Of a DNA stretch of 64,000 nucleotides, positions 18,613-26,926 are shown in pieces. A program made the position numbers and the translations under genes. Every line of letters starts with the position of its first letter. Within the stretch, counting starts at the first letter, position 1. Origin of the DNA: Seongchinamella sediminis. GTDB lineage: Bacteria > Pseudomonadota > Gammaproteobacteria > Pseudomonadales > Halieaceae. The stretch spans positions 248,642 through 312,641 of the forward strand of contig NZ_QRAN01000001.1 in NCBI RefSeq assembly GCF_003457605.1, given 5' to 3'. The notes under the pieces were generated by a model, which saw nothing but the letters and a program-made list of their open reading frames with translations, was not told where the DNA came from and did no database searches.

Positions 18613-20051
18613 TACAGCACCGGGGCAAACAGGCGGGCGATGGCCATGGCGACGATAAACCAGGCGGGCCTGGTGGCGAATTCATCCAGGCCAACCTGGC
18701 GGCTGCGGCCCATGTCCCGCTCCAGCATTGCCTCCACTTCGCGGGCGAATACCTGGTCGTGGGCCAGCACCGTGATTTCGAAGTTGAGCCGGAAAGACCG
18801 GTTATCGAAGTTGGCAGTACCAATACCTGCCAGCTGGTCGTCCATCAGCAGCACTTTCTGGTGCATGAACCCGCCCTGGTAGCGGTAGAATTTGATACCT
18901 GACGCCAATAGCTCACGGGTGAAGGACCAGTTGGCCATGGCAACCATGGGGCCGTCCGGTTCATCGGGAATAATCACCCGCACGTCCACGCCGCGCAGGG
19001 CCGCCAGCTGCAGGGCCGCCACGATGCCCCGGTCAGGGACGAAATAGGGGCTGGCGATCCACACCCGGTGCTCGGCGCCGACGATGGACTGGTGGTACAT
19101 CAGTCCGGCTTCCTCGTACTCACTGGCCGGATCCGAGGGAAACACCAGTACCGTGCTGTCGCCGCGGGCAGCGCGGGAAAAATTCCAGGGAATTTTCAGC
19201 TGCTGGCGGGTGGCCCACAGCCAGTCCGTGGCAAAGGCCAGTTCCGCCCCCAGCACCGCCGGGCCCTCAAAGCGCACGTGGGTATCGCGCCAGTGGCCCA
19301 CCTTGCGGTCCAGGCCCAGGTACTCGTTGCCGACGTTGTGACCGCCGATCCACGCCACGCTGCCGTCGACCACCACGACCTTGCGGTGGTTGCGAAAATT
19401 CAGCTGAAAGCGGTTGCGCCGGCCCTGGGTAGTATTGAAGGGGGCTGCTTCCACGCCCGCCAGCAACAGTTGCCGGCGCAGCCGCGAGCGGTGAAAGCTG
19501 CGGCTGCCGATCTCGTCGTAGAGCAGGGCCACCGTCACGCCCGCGCGAGCCTTGTCGGCGAGGATGCGGCACAACTGGCGGCTCAGGTCGTCGTCGCGGA
19601 TGATGTAGAACTGAAACAGGATGTAGGTCTCGGCGCTCTCCAGCCCGGCGCGGATATCGTCGAAAGTAGCCGTGCCATCAATAAGCAGGCGCAATTTGTT
19701 GCCGCGGGTGGCCGGCATCCGCGCCAGGTTAAACAGGCTGGTATACACCGGCTGGCCGGCAATCCTGGGGACCACGTGATCCTCGATCCTGTCACTGGTC
19801 GCTGACAGCAGGCGCCGTGAGTGGGTCTCCATCTCGTCGCGCTGCTCGAGGTAGCCATCGAAGCGGTTGCGACTGAAGATCAGGTAAAAGGGCATGGTCA
19901 GCATGGGAAAGGTGAGCAGCGAGAGGGCCCAGGCGATGGCCCCCTGCGGTGTCCGGCCCTTGAGTATGGCTTCCACCGCGCAGGCGATCGCACCCAGGTA
20001 TAGCAGTACCAGGCCGGCGGCGATCAGCTCTCCCAGTAATGGAATCTCCAT
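18612..20051 (-). CDS. cls: Cardiolipin synthase, ClsA type
   Basis: Phospholipase-D superfamily enzyme that condenses two phosphatidylglycerols into cardiolipin at the inner membrane. At 479 residues it matches ClsA (486). Two N-terminal membrane segments (about 8-27 and 37-57) are followed by two HKD catalytic motifs: HRKVVVVDGSVAWIGG starting at H222 and HQKVLLMDDQLAGIGTANFD starting at H397. Both keep the H-x-K-x4-D pattern. The ATG at 20051 lies 3 bases after the stop of a small membrane protein gene, so the two form a unit. Confidence 0.95.
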   Translation of the reverse strand: MEIPLLGELIAAGLVLLYLGAIACAVEAILKGRTPQGAIAWALSLLTFPMLTMPFYLIFSRNRFDGYLEQRDEMETHSRRLLSATSDRIEDHVVPRIAGQPVYTSLFNLARMPATRGNKLRLLIDGTATFDDIRAGLESAETYILFQFYIIRDDDLSRQLCRILADKARAGVTVALLYDEIGSRSFHRSRLRRQLLLAGVEAAPFNTTQGRRNRFQLNFRNHRKVVVVDGSVAWIGGHNVGNEYLGLDRKVGHWRDTHVRFEGPAVLGAELAFATDWLWATRQQLKIPWNFSRAARGDSTVLVFPSDPASEYEEAGLMYHQSIVGAEHRVWIASPYFVPDRGIVAALQLAALRGVDVRVIIPDEPDGPMVAMANWSFTRELLASGIKFYRYQGGFMHQKVLLMDDQLAGIGTANFDNRSFRLNFEITVLAHDQVFAREVEAMLERDMGRSRQVGLDEFATRPAWFIVAMAIARLFAPVL

Positions 20052-20054
20052 GCT

Positions 20055-20339
20055 TTATGCCAGCGGTACGCGGTGCAGTTGCCGGATGCTGGCCGCATCC
20101 AGGCCCTCGTGAGGGCAGGCGCCAAAGTCTCCGTGGTGCAGGTCAATGGTGTCGCCGGCGAGCTGCAGCCAGGGCGCTTTTGCGCCCCGCAGGGCCGCCA
20201 GTGGGTCGGCGGCCTCCCCGCTTTCTTCCGCCGGCAGTTCGTCGGGAACGGTCACCGGCGCCGAGGGAATAAACTGGATCAGGGCAAAGGCAGTGGCCAG
20301 GACAGCGAAAGCCAGCCACCACAGGAATTGTTTGTTCAA
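20055..20339 (-). CDS. Small membrane-anchored protein, unknown
   Basis: A 94-residue protein with an N-terminal hydrophobic segment (about 6-25: LWWLAFAVLATAFALIQFIP), then a Pro/Glu-rich linker and a short C-terminal part containing two cysteine/histidine positions (LHHGDFGACPHEG). Topology suggests a periplasmic domain tethered to the inner membrane. I do not recognise the family. It lies immediately upstream of cls on the same strand, so a link to envelope lipid metabolism is possible but only by position. Confidence 0.65.
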   Translation of the reverse strand: MNKQFLWWLAFAVLATAFALIQFIPSAPVTVPDELPAEESGEAADPLAALRGAKAPWLQLAGDTIDLHHGDFGACPHEGLDAASIRQLHRVPLA

Positions 20340-20464
20340 GGTACGCTCCGCCAGCTGCAGTTGATGGGCACGCGATCGAGCATAGCACTGCGCGCCAGCG
20401 GGCGCATCGCGGCTGGTATGTCATTTGCTACTGCGGCGCTGGCATATCCCCTATACTGAGGCCA

Positions 20465-23026
20465 GTGACTGCACTGGACCAACACTATAAGGAGATCGGC
20501 ACCTGCCTGGTCATTGTCGACCGGGGCAGCCAGCTTGTGCTGGCCAGTTTCGGCAAGCTGCCCTTTGTGGTGGGCGACGGGCTGGTAGGGCGCGACTGGC
20601 GCGATGCACTGGCGATCCCGGCGGACAGCACCGCCGTCGTCAGCCAGGCGATCATCGCCGGTATCGCCGCCGCCCTGCCACCGCTGATTGTCGGCGCCGG
20701 GGCCGACGGTGACTTGCTGATGGCCGGGCTGCTGGCGCCGCAGCGCTGGCAGGGCGCTGATGCGGTACTGATGTTCCTCCGCCCGCTGCACACCCCCTGG
20801 GGTATGCAGGTGGAGGAGCAAGTCCAGCCCGAGGATATTGTTGCCGTGCTGGGGGTGGACCGGCTGGAATTCAGTCCGGCCTGGGGGGTTCCGGAAACCG
20901 AAGGCCTGATGATGGAATTGCGGGTTGGCCTGCAGCAAATCCTGCGTGATGAGGACTGGCTGGGGCTGCCGGAGGGCAGCACTATAGCGGTCGTTCTCCG
21001 GGGCCTGGACCTGGAGGCGGCGCTGGATGTCAGTCGCGCCCTGTCCTCCCACCTGCACCAGTTTCTCGCCGGCTGCAGCGGCGGGGCCCAGTACGCCCGG
21101 GCCTGTATCGGCCTGTCCCAGCGGCTGGAAGGTCAGCCTGCGCTCAGCGCCCTGGTGGCCGCCAACGGGGCCCTGCTCCAGGCCCAGGCCGGCAGTGAGG
21201 AGCGCATTCGCTATTCCAGCCCCTGGGACCCGCTTGCCCAGGCGGCCCGGGCACTGAGCGCGACCGGTATTTTTCGCGATGCTGCGATCGACCCGCGCCA
21301 GCGGCAGTTGTTGGCCGACCTGGTGGCCCTGCCGCCTCCGACCCGGCGCCTGGATGACTATGCCGCCAGGGTGCTGGCCCTGGTCCTGGCGCAGCCGGGA
21401 CTGGCGGCCGCCGCCCTGCTGCAATTCCTCCATGATGGCCAGGCCGATTGCCTGGCGGCCGCCACCGCCACCGAGGGCGATGTCGAGCCGGTTGCGCCGT
21501 CGCAGTTGCCAAAGGCGATGCAGGCGCTGCTGCGCCAGCTGGATATACCCACGCTCTCGGCCGGTGAGCCGACGCTGCCGGAGAACATCGAATTGTGCCT
21601 GCTGCGCAGCGGCGGGCATCTGGTGGGGGCCTTGCTCGTATTGCAGTGCGGGCAGGCGGCCTTTCTCCCTGGTGCCGGCGCGCTGCAGCATCTGGCGACC
21701 CTGTTGTACCAGGGCCGCCAGAGCAAGCAGTCGGTGGCGAAACCGGCCGCTGCCCTGGTACCGGCGCCGAGGGAAATGGAAAAAGGCATCCAGGGCTATG
21801 TTCTGGACAACATGGAAGGTGCGATCGACCAGGCAATGTTCCTGGCCCGGGTCAACATGCCGGTGGCCGTGGAAGGTGAGCGGGGCACCGGCAAGTACTA
21901 TGTTGCCCAGGTCGTGCATAACGCCAGCGGCGGTGACCCCGACGGCCTGGTGCGGCTGGATTGTCGCTCTTTTCGCACCCGCAGCGAAGCCTGGGCCACA
22001 ATCAGCCGGGAGCTGCGGCAGGGGGATGGCCGGACTCTGGCGTTCAAGTCGCCCCAACTGCTGCACATGGAGACCCAGGGCAAGCTCGCGCGCCAGTTGG
22101 CCACCCGCACCACCAGCGATGACGGCGGCAGCCAGTACCTGGCGCGCAACCGCTATGTCGGCTTGTTCCCGGCGTCACTGGCGACGCTGGTGGAGCGCCG
22201 GGAGCTGGATCCGCGGCTGGCCAGCGTGTTCGGCGGTTACCCGATCCGGGTGCCGCCCCTGCGGGAGCGGCCGCGGGCGGTGCTGCGCTGGGCCCACAAA
22301 ATCCTGGAACAGGAGAGCACCCAGCAGGACCGGCGAATATCGGGTTTTACGCCGGACGCCGAGCAGGCCCTGCTGCGGCACAGCTGGCCGGGTAACATCA
22401 GCGAGATGCGGGAAATGATCAGGGCCGCGGTCGAGCGCACCGACAAGGAGTGGGTGACGCCGGTGGACCTGGGACTCTTTGTTGGCATTTCCGCTGACGG
22501 CCTGGCGACGCCGGTGCCGGAGCAGCGGCCTTTCCTGAGCGCCCGCGCCGAGGTCGAGGTCGAGGCGGTGGGATACAGTCCCTCCGTCCAGGAAGAGCTG
22601 CGCCTGGCACTGGGCCAGGCGCTGGCGGCATCGCTGGAGACCGGGGTGTTGCGCCCCCTGGGAGCCTGGCTGGATGACGAGCTGATCGAGGCCGCCCTCG
22701 ACCGCTGTGGCGGCGATGGCAGGGGTGCCGCGGAATACCTGCAGACCCGCAACCGCAATATCGGGCGCTGGCTGCCGCGGGTTAAAGCCAGCGGGGCTGA
22801 ACGCGAGGCCAGCCTGCTGTGGCAGGAGAGCCGCCGGCTGGTGCGTGAGTGGGTGATGGAATCGGTGCCACCGGAGCAGCCGCCGCAACAGGTGGCCCAG
22901 GATATGCTGCTGGCGCTGGTGCTGCAGCAGTGCAGCGACACCAGTGTCGCCGACAGGGCTACAATCATGGGGGTGTCGACCCCAACGTACCAGAAACGCG
23001 TCAAGCAATTGCTGGAGGACGTTTAA
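20465..23026 (+). CDS. Degenerate AAA+ (NtrC-like) regulator with Fis-type C-terminus
   Basis: An 853-residue protein. A PAS/GAF-like N-terminal half (to about 440) precedes a divergent AAA+ domain (about 445-680) related to bacterial enhancer-binding proteins. Recognisable parts are a P-loop-like GERGTGKYYVAQVVH near 471, VRLDCRSF, FPASLATLVERRELDPRLASVF, the IRVPPLRERP sensor-1/linker region and HSWPGNISEMREMI (the family's WPGNxREL box). What is missing matters: the GAFTGA loop that contacts sigma-54 is absent, and the Walker B acidic pair is replaced by GRTLAFKSPQLL. Two helical segments at the C-terminus, near 735 and 815-853, look Fis-like; the second (VADRATIMGVSTPTYQKRVK) could bind DNA. 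It is thus unlikely to be a sigma-54 activator. A 2-base gap separates it from the next gene. Confidence 0.75.
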   Translation: MTALDQHYKEIGTCLVIVDRGSQLVLASFGKLPFVVGDGLVGRDWRDALAIPADSTAVVSQAIIAGIAAALPPLIVGAGADGDLLMAGLLAPQRWQGADAVLMFLRPLHTPWGMQVEEQVQPEDIVAVLGVDRLEFSPAWGVPETEGLMMELRVGLQQILRDEDWLGLPEGSTIAVVLRGLDLEAALDVSRALSSHLHQFLAGCSGGAQYARACIGLSQRLEGQPALSALVAANGALLQAQAGSEERIRYSSPWDPLAQAARALSATGIFRDAAIDPRQRQLLADLVALPPPTRRLDDYAARVLALVLAQPGLAAAALLQFLHDGQADCLAAATATEGDVEPVAPSQLPKAMQALLRQLDIPTLSAGEPTLPENIELCLLRSGGHLVGALLVLQCGQAAFLPGAGALQHLATLLYQGRQSKQSVAKPAAALVPAPREMEKGIQGYVLDNMEGAIDQAMFLARVNMPVAVEGERGTGKYYVAQVVHNASGGDPDGLVRLDCRSFRTRSEAWATISRELRQGDGRTLAFKSPQLLHMETQGKLARQLATRTTSDDGGSQYLARNRYVGLFPASLATLVERRELDPRLASVFGGYPIRVPPLRERPRAVLRWAHKILEQESTQQDRRISGFTPDAEQALLRHSWPGNISEMREMIRAAVERTDKEWVTPVDLGLFVGISADGLATPVPEQRPFLSARAEVEVEAVGYSPSVQEELRLALGQALAASLETGVLRPLGAWLDDELIEAALDRCGGDGRGAAEYLQTRNRNIGRWLPRVKASGAEREASLLWQESRRLVREWVMESVPPEQPPQQVAQDMLLALVLQQCSDTSVADRATIMGVSTPTYQKRVKQLLEDV

Positions 23027-23028
23027 GC

Positions 23029-23598
23029 GTGGCAGACGATCGCAAGAGCCTGGAACAATGCGCCCGGGAGTATGAGCAACTGGCCGGCGACAAGCTGCCG
23101 CCCAGCCTCGGCTTTTCGGCCCGACTGAACATGCTGTGGGACCTGGCCGGTGTCGCCCCATCACAGTTTGAGGGCAGGGTCCTGGGAGTGATGGGCATTA
23201 ACAGCCGCTGGCGGGAGTCGGATATACGCAAGTGGTTGCAGAAAGATGTGCTGCCGCCGCGTGAGGATTTGCGCAATATGGTGCGCTTCCTGGTGGCCCA
23301 GCTGGACGATGAACAGGACATCGAGCGCTGGGAGGCATTCCTGATCTACGGCTCGCCGGTGGTTTCCTCGCCGGTCAATCACAGCATGTACCGGGAAGAC
23401 CAGACCCGCCGGGAGATTGCCTCGCTGATTTTCGCCCAGCTCACCGATGAGTACGGCATCCCGCCGTCCTCCTACGACGCGGACAAGGCCTTCCAGCGCT
23501 GCCTTAGCCTGATGCACAAGTTCAACATCTACGAACTGCAGGACTTCCAGCCCGGCCATCTGGAGCCTTTTCGCAACTACATGTTCCCCAGCGAGTAG
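23029..23598 (+). CDS. Unknown protein, possible N-terminal helix-turn-helix
   Basis: A 189-residue soluble protein starting with GTG two bases after the AAA+ gene stop (TAA-GC-GTG), so it is almost certainly co-transcribed with it. Residues 25-90 form a helical stretch (GFSARLNMLWDLAGV, SRWRESDIRKWLQ, PREDLRNMVRFLVAQL) that resembles Cro/C1-type regulators in rhythm but has no clear family signature. The rest is helical and charged. No membrane segment or signal peptide. A terminator-like hairpin follows at 23688. It may be a partner of the upstream AAA+ protein; the function is unknown. Confidence 0.7.
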   Translation: MADDRKSLEQCAREYEQLAGDKLPPSLGFSARLNMLWDLAGVAPSQFEGRVLGVMGINSRWRESDIRKWLQKDVLPPREDLRNMVRFLVAQLDDEQDIERWEAFLIYGSPVVSSPVNHSMYREDQTRREIASLIFAQLTDEYGIPPSSYDADKAFQRCLSLMHKFNIYELQDFQPGHLEPFRNYMFPSE

Positions 23599-23655
23599 CC
23601 TGCAAACGGCAAAAATGCCGGTGATTTGACCCTCCTTATCCCGCTGGCACCGTTT

Positions 23656-23671
23656 TGTGCGCCAGATCACA
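23656..23671. promoter_or_regulatory. Near-perfect Crp-type binding site (upstream copy)
   Basis: TGTGC-GCCAGA-TCACA matches nine of ten bases of the Crp/Vfr palindrome TGTGA-N6-TCACA. It sits 103 bases upstream of a perfect copy at 23759, between the unknown gene ending at 23598 and the chemosensory operon. Confidence 0.55.
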
Positions 23672-23687
23672 TGTCCCCCGCCATTTT

Positions 23688-23708
23688 CTGGAGAAAACTC
23701 CAGTTTTT
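23688..23708 (+). terminator. Intrinsic terminator after the AAA+/unknown gene pair
   Basis: A perfect 6-bp stem, CTGGAG-AAAA-CTCCAG, is followed directly by TTTTT. It lies 90 bases downstream of the stop at 23598 and would separate that pair from the chemosensory operon. Confidence 0.6.
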
Positions 23709-23758
23709 GGTTGCTGGTCGATTTCGCCCACTGAAATACTGTGGAGGCTAGAACCCCA

Positions 23759-23774
23759 TGTGATCCGACTCACA
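23759..23774. promoter_or_regulatory. Perfect Crp-type palindrome before the chemosensory operon
   Basis: TGTGA-TCCGAC-TCACA is a full match to the Crp consensus; including flanks it reads AT-GTGA-N6-TCAC-AT. Its centre is 32 bases before the ATG of the PilG-like gene. A weak promoter (TTGCTG at 23711, AATACT at 23735) would place the site just downstream of the start point, so repression, or activation through the upstream copy, are both possible. The Crp-family protein at 59969-60616 carries the matching recognition residues. Confidence 0.65.
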
Positions 23775-23798
23775 TTACTGACGCGAAGTGAGGGCAGA

Positions 23799-24209
23799 AT
23801 GAACGAACAAACCGAAGAAATGGACATCAGCGGCGTAAAGATCGCCATTGTCGATGATGCCAAGACCATCCGCATGATGATGTCCCATACCCTGAAGGGT
23901 ATGGGCTGCGAGGTTGAGTGTGCCGAGGATGGCTACAAGGCGCTGGGCATGCTGCGCCGCTTCAAGCCGGATCTCATTTTCCTCGATATCACCATGCCGG
24001 AGCTGGATGGCTACCAGACCTGCACCCTGATCCGCAACGCCGAGGATACGCGCAACACGCCGGTGGTCATGCTGTCTTCCTCCGATGGCATTTTTGACAT
24101 CGCCAAGGGCCAGGCCCGTGGGGCCACCGCCCACGTCACCAAGATTCCGCCCGAGAGCGTGCTGCGGCAGCTGATTTTCAACCACACCAAGCAGCGCGTC
24201 GCTGCCTGA
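23799..24209 (+). CDS. PilG-like single-domain response regulator
   Basis: A 136-residue stand-alone receiver domain resembling PilG of the Pil-Chp system. The acidic pocket is IVDDAKT, the phosphorylatable Asp is D63 in FLDITMPELDGYQTC, and the conserved Ser is in MLSSSDG; IRMMMSHTLKGMGCEV and FDIAKGQARGA echo PilG. The usual Lys-Pro pair near the end is changed: TKPF of PilG becomes TKIPPES, so the proline is shifted. The ATG at 23799 has GAGGG about 5 bases upstream. It is the first gene of the chemosensory operon; pilI follows after 4 bases. Confidence 0.85.
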   Translation: MNEQTEEMDISGVKIAIVDDAKTIRMMMSHTLKGMGCEVECAEDGYKALGMLRRFKPDLIFLDITMPELDGYQTCTLIRNAEDTRNTPVVMLSSSDGIFDIAKGQARGATAHVTKIPPESVLRQLIFNHTKQRVAA

Positions 24210-24213
24210 GCGC

Positions 24214-24786
24214 ATGAGTACCCCGGCTATCCAGGCGCTCGATGCTCTCGCCCAGCGCTTCCGGGAGGAGGCGGTAGAGGCACCGGTGCGGAATCTGGAA
24301 CGGATGGAGTGGGTGGGCACCTGCCTCGGAATCGCCGGGGTGCCGCTGCTGATCGGCGAAGGCGAGCTGGAAGAAATCATCGAAACACCGAATGTGATGA
24401 GCATCCCCGGTACCAAGCCATGGGTGCTGGGTGTGGGTTCGCACATGGGCGGACTGATCCCCATCATCAGCGGCGATGTGTTTTTCCGCCAGCGTCCCTA
24501 TGTGGGCCGGGTGCGAGACTATTGCATGGTGCTTCGCCGCCCCGGTTTTTACTTTGGTATCACCCTCAGCGGGCTGGAGCGGGATATGAAGTTCCCGCTG
24601 GAAAACCGCGACATGGAAACCGAGGTCGACCCCGATTTTGCCGGCTACACACTGGGTGGCTTCGGCGACGGCAAGCGCTTTCTGGCGGTGCTCGATATCG
24701 ACAAACTGATTACTGACGGCGACCTCTCCAATGCCGCTGCCAATGACCCTTCTTCAAGTGAGGAACAAGCCAATGAACAAGACTGA
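24214..24786 (+). CDS. PilI-like CheW-family adaptor
   Basis: A 190-residue CheW-domain protein of the PilI type that would couple the MCP to the CheA kinase. The core is recognised from LGIAGVPLLIGEGELEEIIE, IPGTKPWVLGVGSHMGGLIPIISG (the RG-N loop region of CheW) and FLAVLDIDKL. The C-terminal tail is acidic and disordered. It overlaps the following MCP gene by 14 bases, supporting stoichiometric translation of the adaptor and receptor. Confidence 0.85.
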   Translation: MSTPAIQALDALAQRFREEAVEAPVRNLERMEWVGTCLGIAGVPLLIGEGELEEIIETPNVMSIPGTKPWVLGVGSHMGGLIPIISGDVFFRQRPYVGRVRDYCMVLRRPGFYFGITLSGLERDMKFPLENRDMETEVDPDFAGYTLGGFGDGKRFLAVLDIDKLITDGDLSNAAANDPSSSEEQANEQD

Positions 24787-26866
24787 CAAGATCGGCGCCG
24801 GCAAGTTGCGCGCCCTGCTGATGGGGCTGGGCATCGTCGCCTGCCTCGGCGGCGTAGCCTACAGCTTTCTCACTATCCAGCAGGAGTCTGGCCAGGAGAC
24901 GCAATACGGACAGGCAGCCGATGAACTGGCCAGTCTGGCGCGTCAGGTAACGATCAGCGCCCGGGCGACAGCTCTCGGCAAGCAGCAGGCCTTTACTGAC
25001 CTCGGCCAGCAGGTGCAGCGTTTCGAGGCACAGCTCGCGCTCATCGATGCCCCCGAACTGGTGGATGAAGTCAGCATGGTGGACCTCAACTGGCAGCCGA
25101 TCAAGCGGGCATCGCAAACCCTGCTGGAGGCGGCGCCCCGTATTGTATTCGTACAGGGAGTGGCATCCGAGCTGGAAACCAATATCGAGCCCATGCAGCG
25201 CGAACTGTCGACCGTGGTCAGCGTCCTGCAGCGCCAGAGTGTCTCTACCGAAACCCTGCTGGCGGCGCAGAAAGCACCCTGGCTGCTGGAACGTATGGCG
25301 CGTAACGTTGACCGTACCCTGGTCGGCAACGCGGACAGCCAGGTAGCCGCCGACGAGTTTACCAGCGACGCCGCCGACTTCTTCCGAATTATCGAGGGCC
25401 TGACCCGGGGTGATGAACTGATCGGTATCGACAAGGTAAGCAATACGGCGGCTATCGAGGCTCTCAGCAACGCTTTCCGCTTGTTCTCCGGGGTTTCCAC
25501 CTCGATCGACCGGATCGCCGGCGCCTCCGGTGAGTTGCGCCAGGCCGCCGCCGCCCGTCGCGCGATCAGCGAAAACAGCGTGGCCCTGATTGACTCGATT
25601 GCCGCACTGCAACCGGCTATCGCCAGCCTGGCCGTTGGACGGCTGTACAATGAGGGCAGCCTGCTGGTGCTGTTCGTGGCCCCCGGACTGCTGGCAGTCG
25701 TGTTGCTGGTGACCATGATGCTGGGCCAGCGTCGCCGTGATTCCTACACTGCCCGCGGTGTGGCCGAGATCAACGGCGTGCTCAAACAGATTTCCAAGGG
25801 CGACCTGACCGTGACCGTGGCCGAAGAGAACTCGGTAACCAGCGATATTGCCCAGGGCCTGAATGCAGCCACCAGGCACCAGTGCCAGCTGATTCGCGAC
25901 ATTCGCACTCCCTTCGAGAGTTCGGTAGAGGCGATTAATGCGATTGGCGAAAGCGCCCGGGCCCAGGTGGAGAAAGGCCGGGAGATGACGCAATCGGTGG
26001 TGGAGACCACGGAAACCGCGACAGAGATGGTGCGCACCAGCGAGGAGATCAAGTCATCGACCGCCCAGGCGGCGGAAACCTCTGACAGCAACTGCGAGAA
26101 GGTTGCCCTCGGATATGAGCTGACCAAGGATATGTCCAAGGCTTCGGTCGACGTGCGCGAGTCGGTCCAGGAAACCTCCAAGTCTGCCAAGCGCCAGAGC
26201 GAGCTGATTCAGTCGGTAACCGCCGCTGCTGAGTACATCCAGGCACTCAACACCAAGATCTCGGTTGTGGCGATCAACACCCGCATCGAGGCCGAGAAAG
26301 CCGGCGAATACGGTCGTCCCTTCCTCGGTATTGCCGAGTCTATCGCCGATCTGCTGCGCGAAGCGGAGGAAGAGGGCCGCAAGATTATTTCCGAGGTGAG
26401 GATGCTGCAGAACATGTCCGCGGACAATCTGGCCAGTATGGAGAATACGGTGGGCACGGTGGTGACTATCCTCGAGTATATCGATCGTCTCGACAATTCC
26501 CTCGAGGAAATCAACGCCGGCTCGGATGCAATCAGCAAAATCATCCGCAACGTGGATGACGCCGCCGGCAAGTCGGCGGTCAGCGCCCTGCACATGAGCA
26601 GCTCAATGGCGGAAATCGCCGAGCGTAACCTGGAGATTACCGAGTTGAACGCGGTAACCCAGAAGGGCGTGAACTCGCTGCAGCGCTCCATGCACAGTGC
26701 CGTCACAGGCCTTGCCCAGTTCCGGATCGACGGTGACGGCGCCTACAGCGCGCCGGTGGTGAGCGAGGTGGACGAACTGGAAAGCATCAGCGGTGCAACC
26801 AGGATTTACCGCGAAGAGGAAATGAGTGCGCTGGAAGGCACCGAGCAGAAAACAGCTTCACTATAA
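24773..26866 (+). CDS. PilJ-like methyl-accepting chemotaxis protein
   Basis: A 697-residue chemoreceptor. The ATG at 24773 gives a typical N-terminus with membrane segment 1 at about 13-32. A helical periplasmic sensor region runs to about 295, membrane segment 2 follows at about 300-320, then a HAMP domain (about 325-380) and a long helical cytoplasmic hairpin. The signalling tip near residues 498-515 reads VVAINTRIEAEKAGEYGRPF, where canonical receptors have ALNAAIEAARAGE-GRGF. The Asn, Ile-Glu-Ala, Ala-Gly-Glu and Gly-Arg are kept but several CheA/CheW-contact positions differ. No C-terminal CheR-docking pentapeptide is visible. Topology and position match PilJ. Confidence 0.85.
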   Translation: MNKTDKIGAGKLRALLMGLGIVACLGGVAYSFLTIQQESGQETQYGQAADELASLARQVTISARATALGKQQAFTDLGQQVQRFEAQLALIDAPELVDEVSMVDLNWQPIKRASQTLLEAAPRIVFVQGVASELETNIEPMQRELSTVVSVLQRQSVSTETLLAAQKAPWLLERMARNVDRTLVGNADSQVAADEFTSDAADFFRIIEGLTRGDELIGIDKVSNTAAIEALSNAFRLFSGVSTSIDRIAGASGELRQAAAARRAISENSVALIDSIAALQPAIASLAVGRLYNEGSLLVLFVAPGLLAVVLLVTMMLGQRRRDSYTARGVAEINGVLKQISKGDLTVTVAEENSVTSDIAQGLNAATRHQCQLIRDIRTPFESSVEAINAIGESARAQVEKGREMTQSVVETTETATEMVRTSEEIKSSTAQAAETSDSNCEKVALGYELTKDMSKASVDVRESVQETSKSAKRQSELIQSVTAAAEYIQALNTKISVVAINTRIEAEKAGEYGRPFLGIAESIADLLREAEEEGRKIISEVRMLQNMSADNLASMENTVGTVVTILEYIDRLDNSLEEINAGSDAISKIIRNVDDAAGKSAVSALHMSSSMAEIAERNLEITELNAVTQKGVNSLQRSMHSAVTGLAQFRIDGDGAYSAPVVSEVDELESISGATRIYREEEMSALEGTEQKTASL

Positions 26867-26926
26867 GGACAGCAAGCGGCGGATCCATGCCCCGCCCTCG
26901 CGCACACAAGAACCGGAGGTTTAGTA

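Noticed and set aside
20336-22066. A 576-codon minus-strand frame opposite the AAA+ gene
   Set aside because: Same antisense composition artefact; the plus-strand protein has recognisable domains.
23599-23625. CGGCA-AAAA-TGCCG hairpin just after the stop at 23598
   Set aside because: The stem is only 5 bp and no T-run follows; the hairpin at 23688 is a better terminator.
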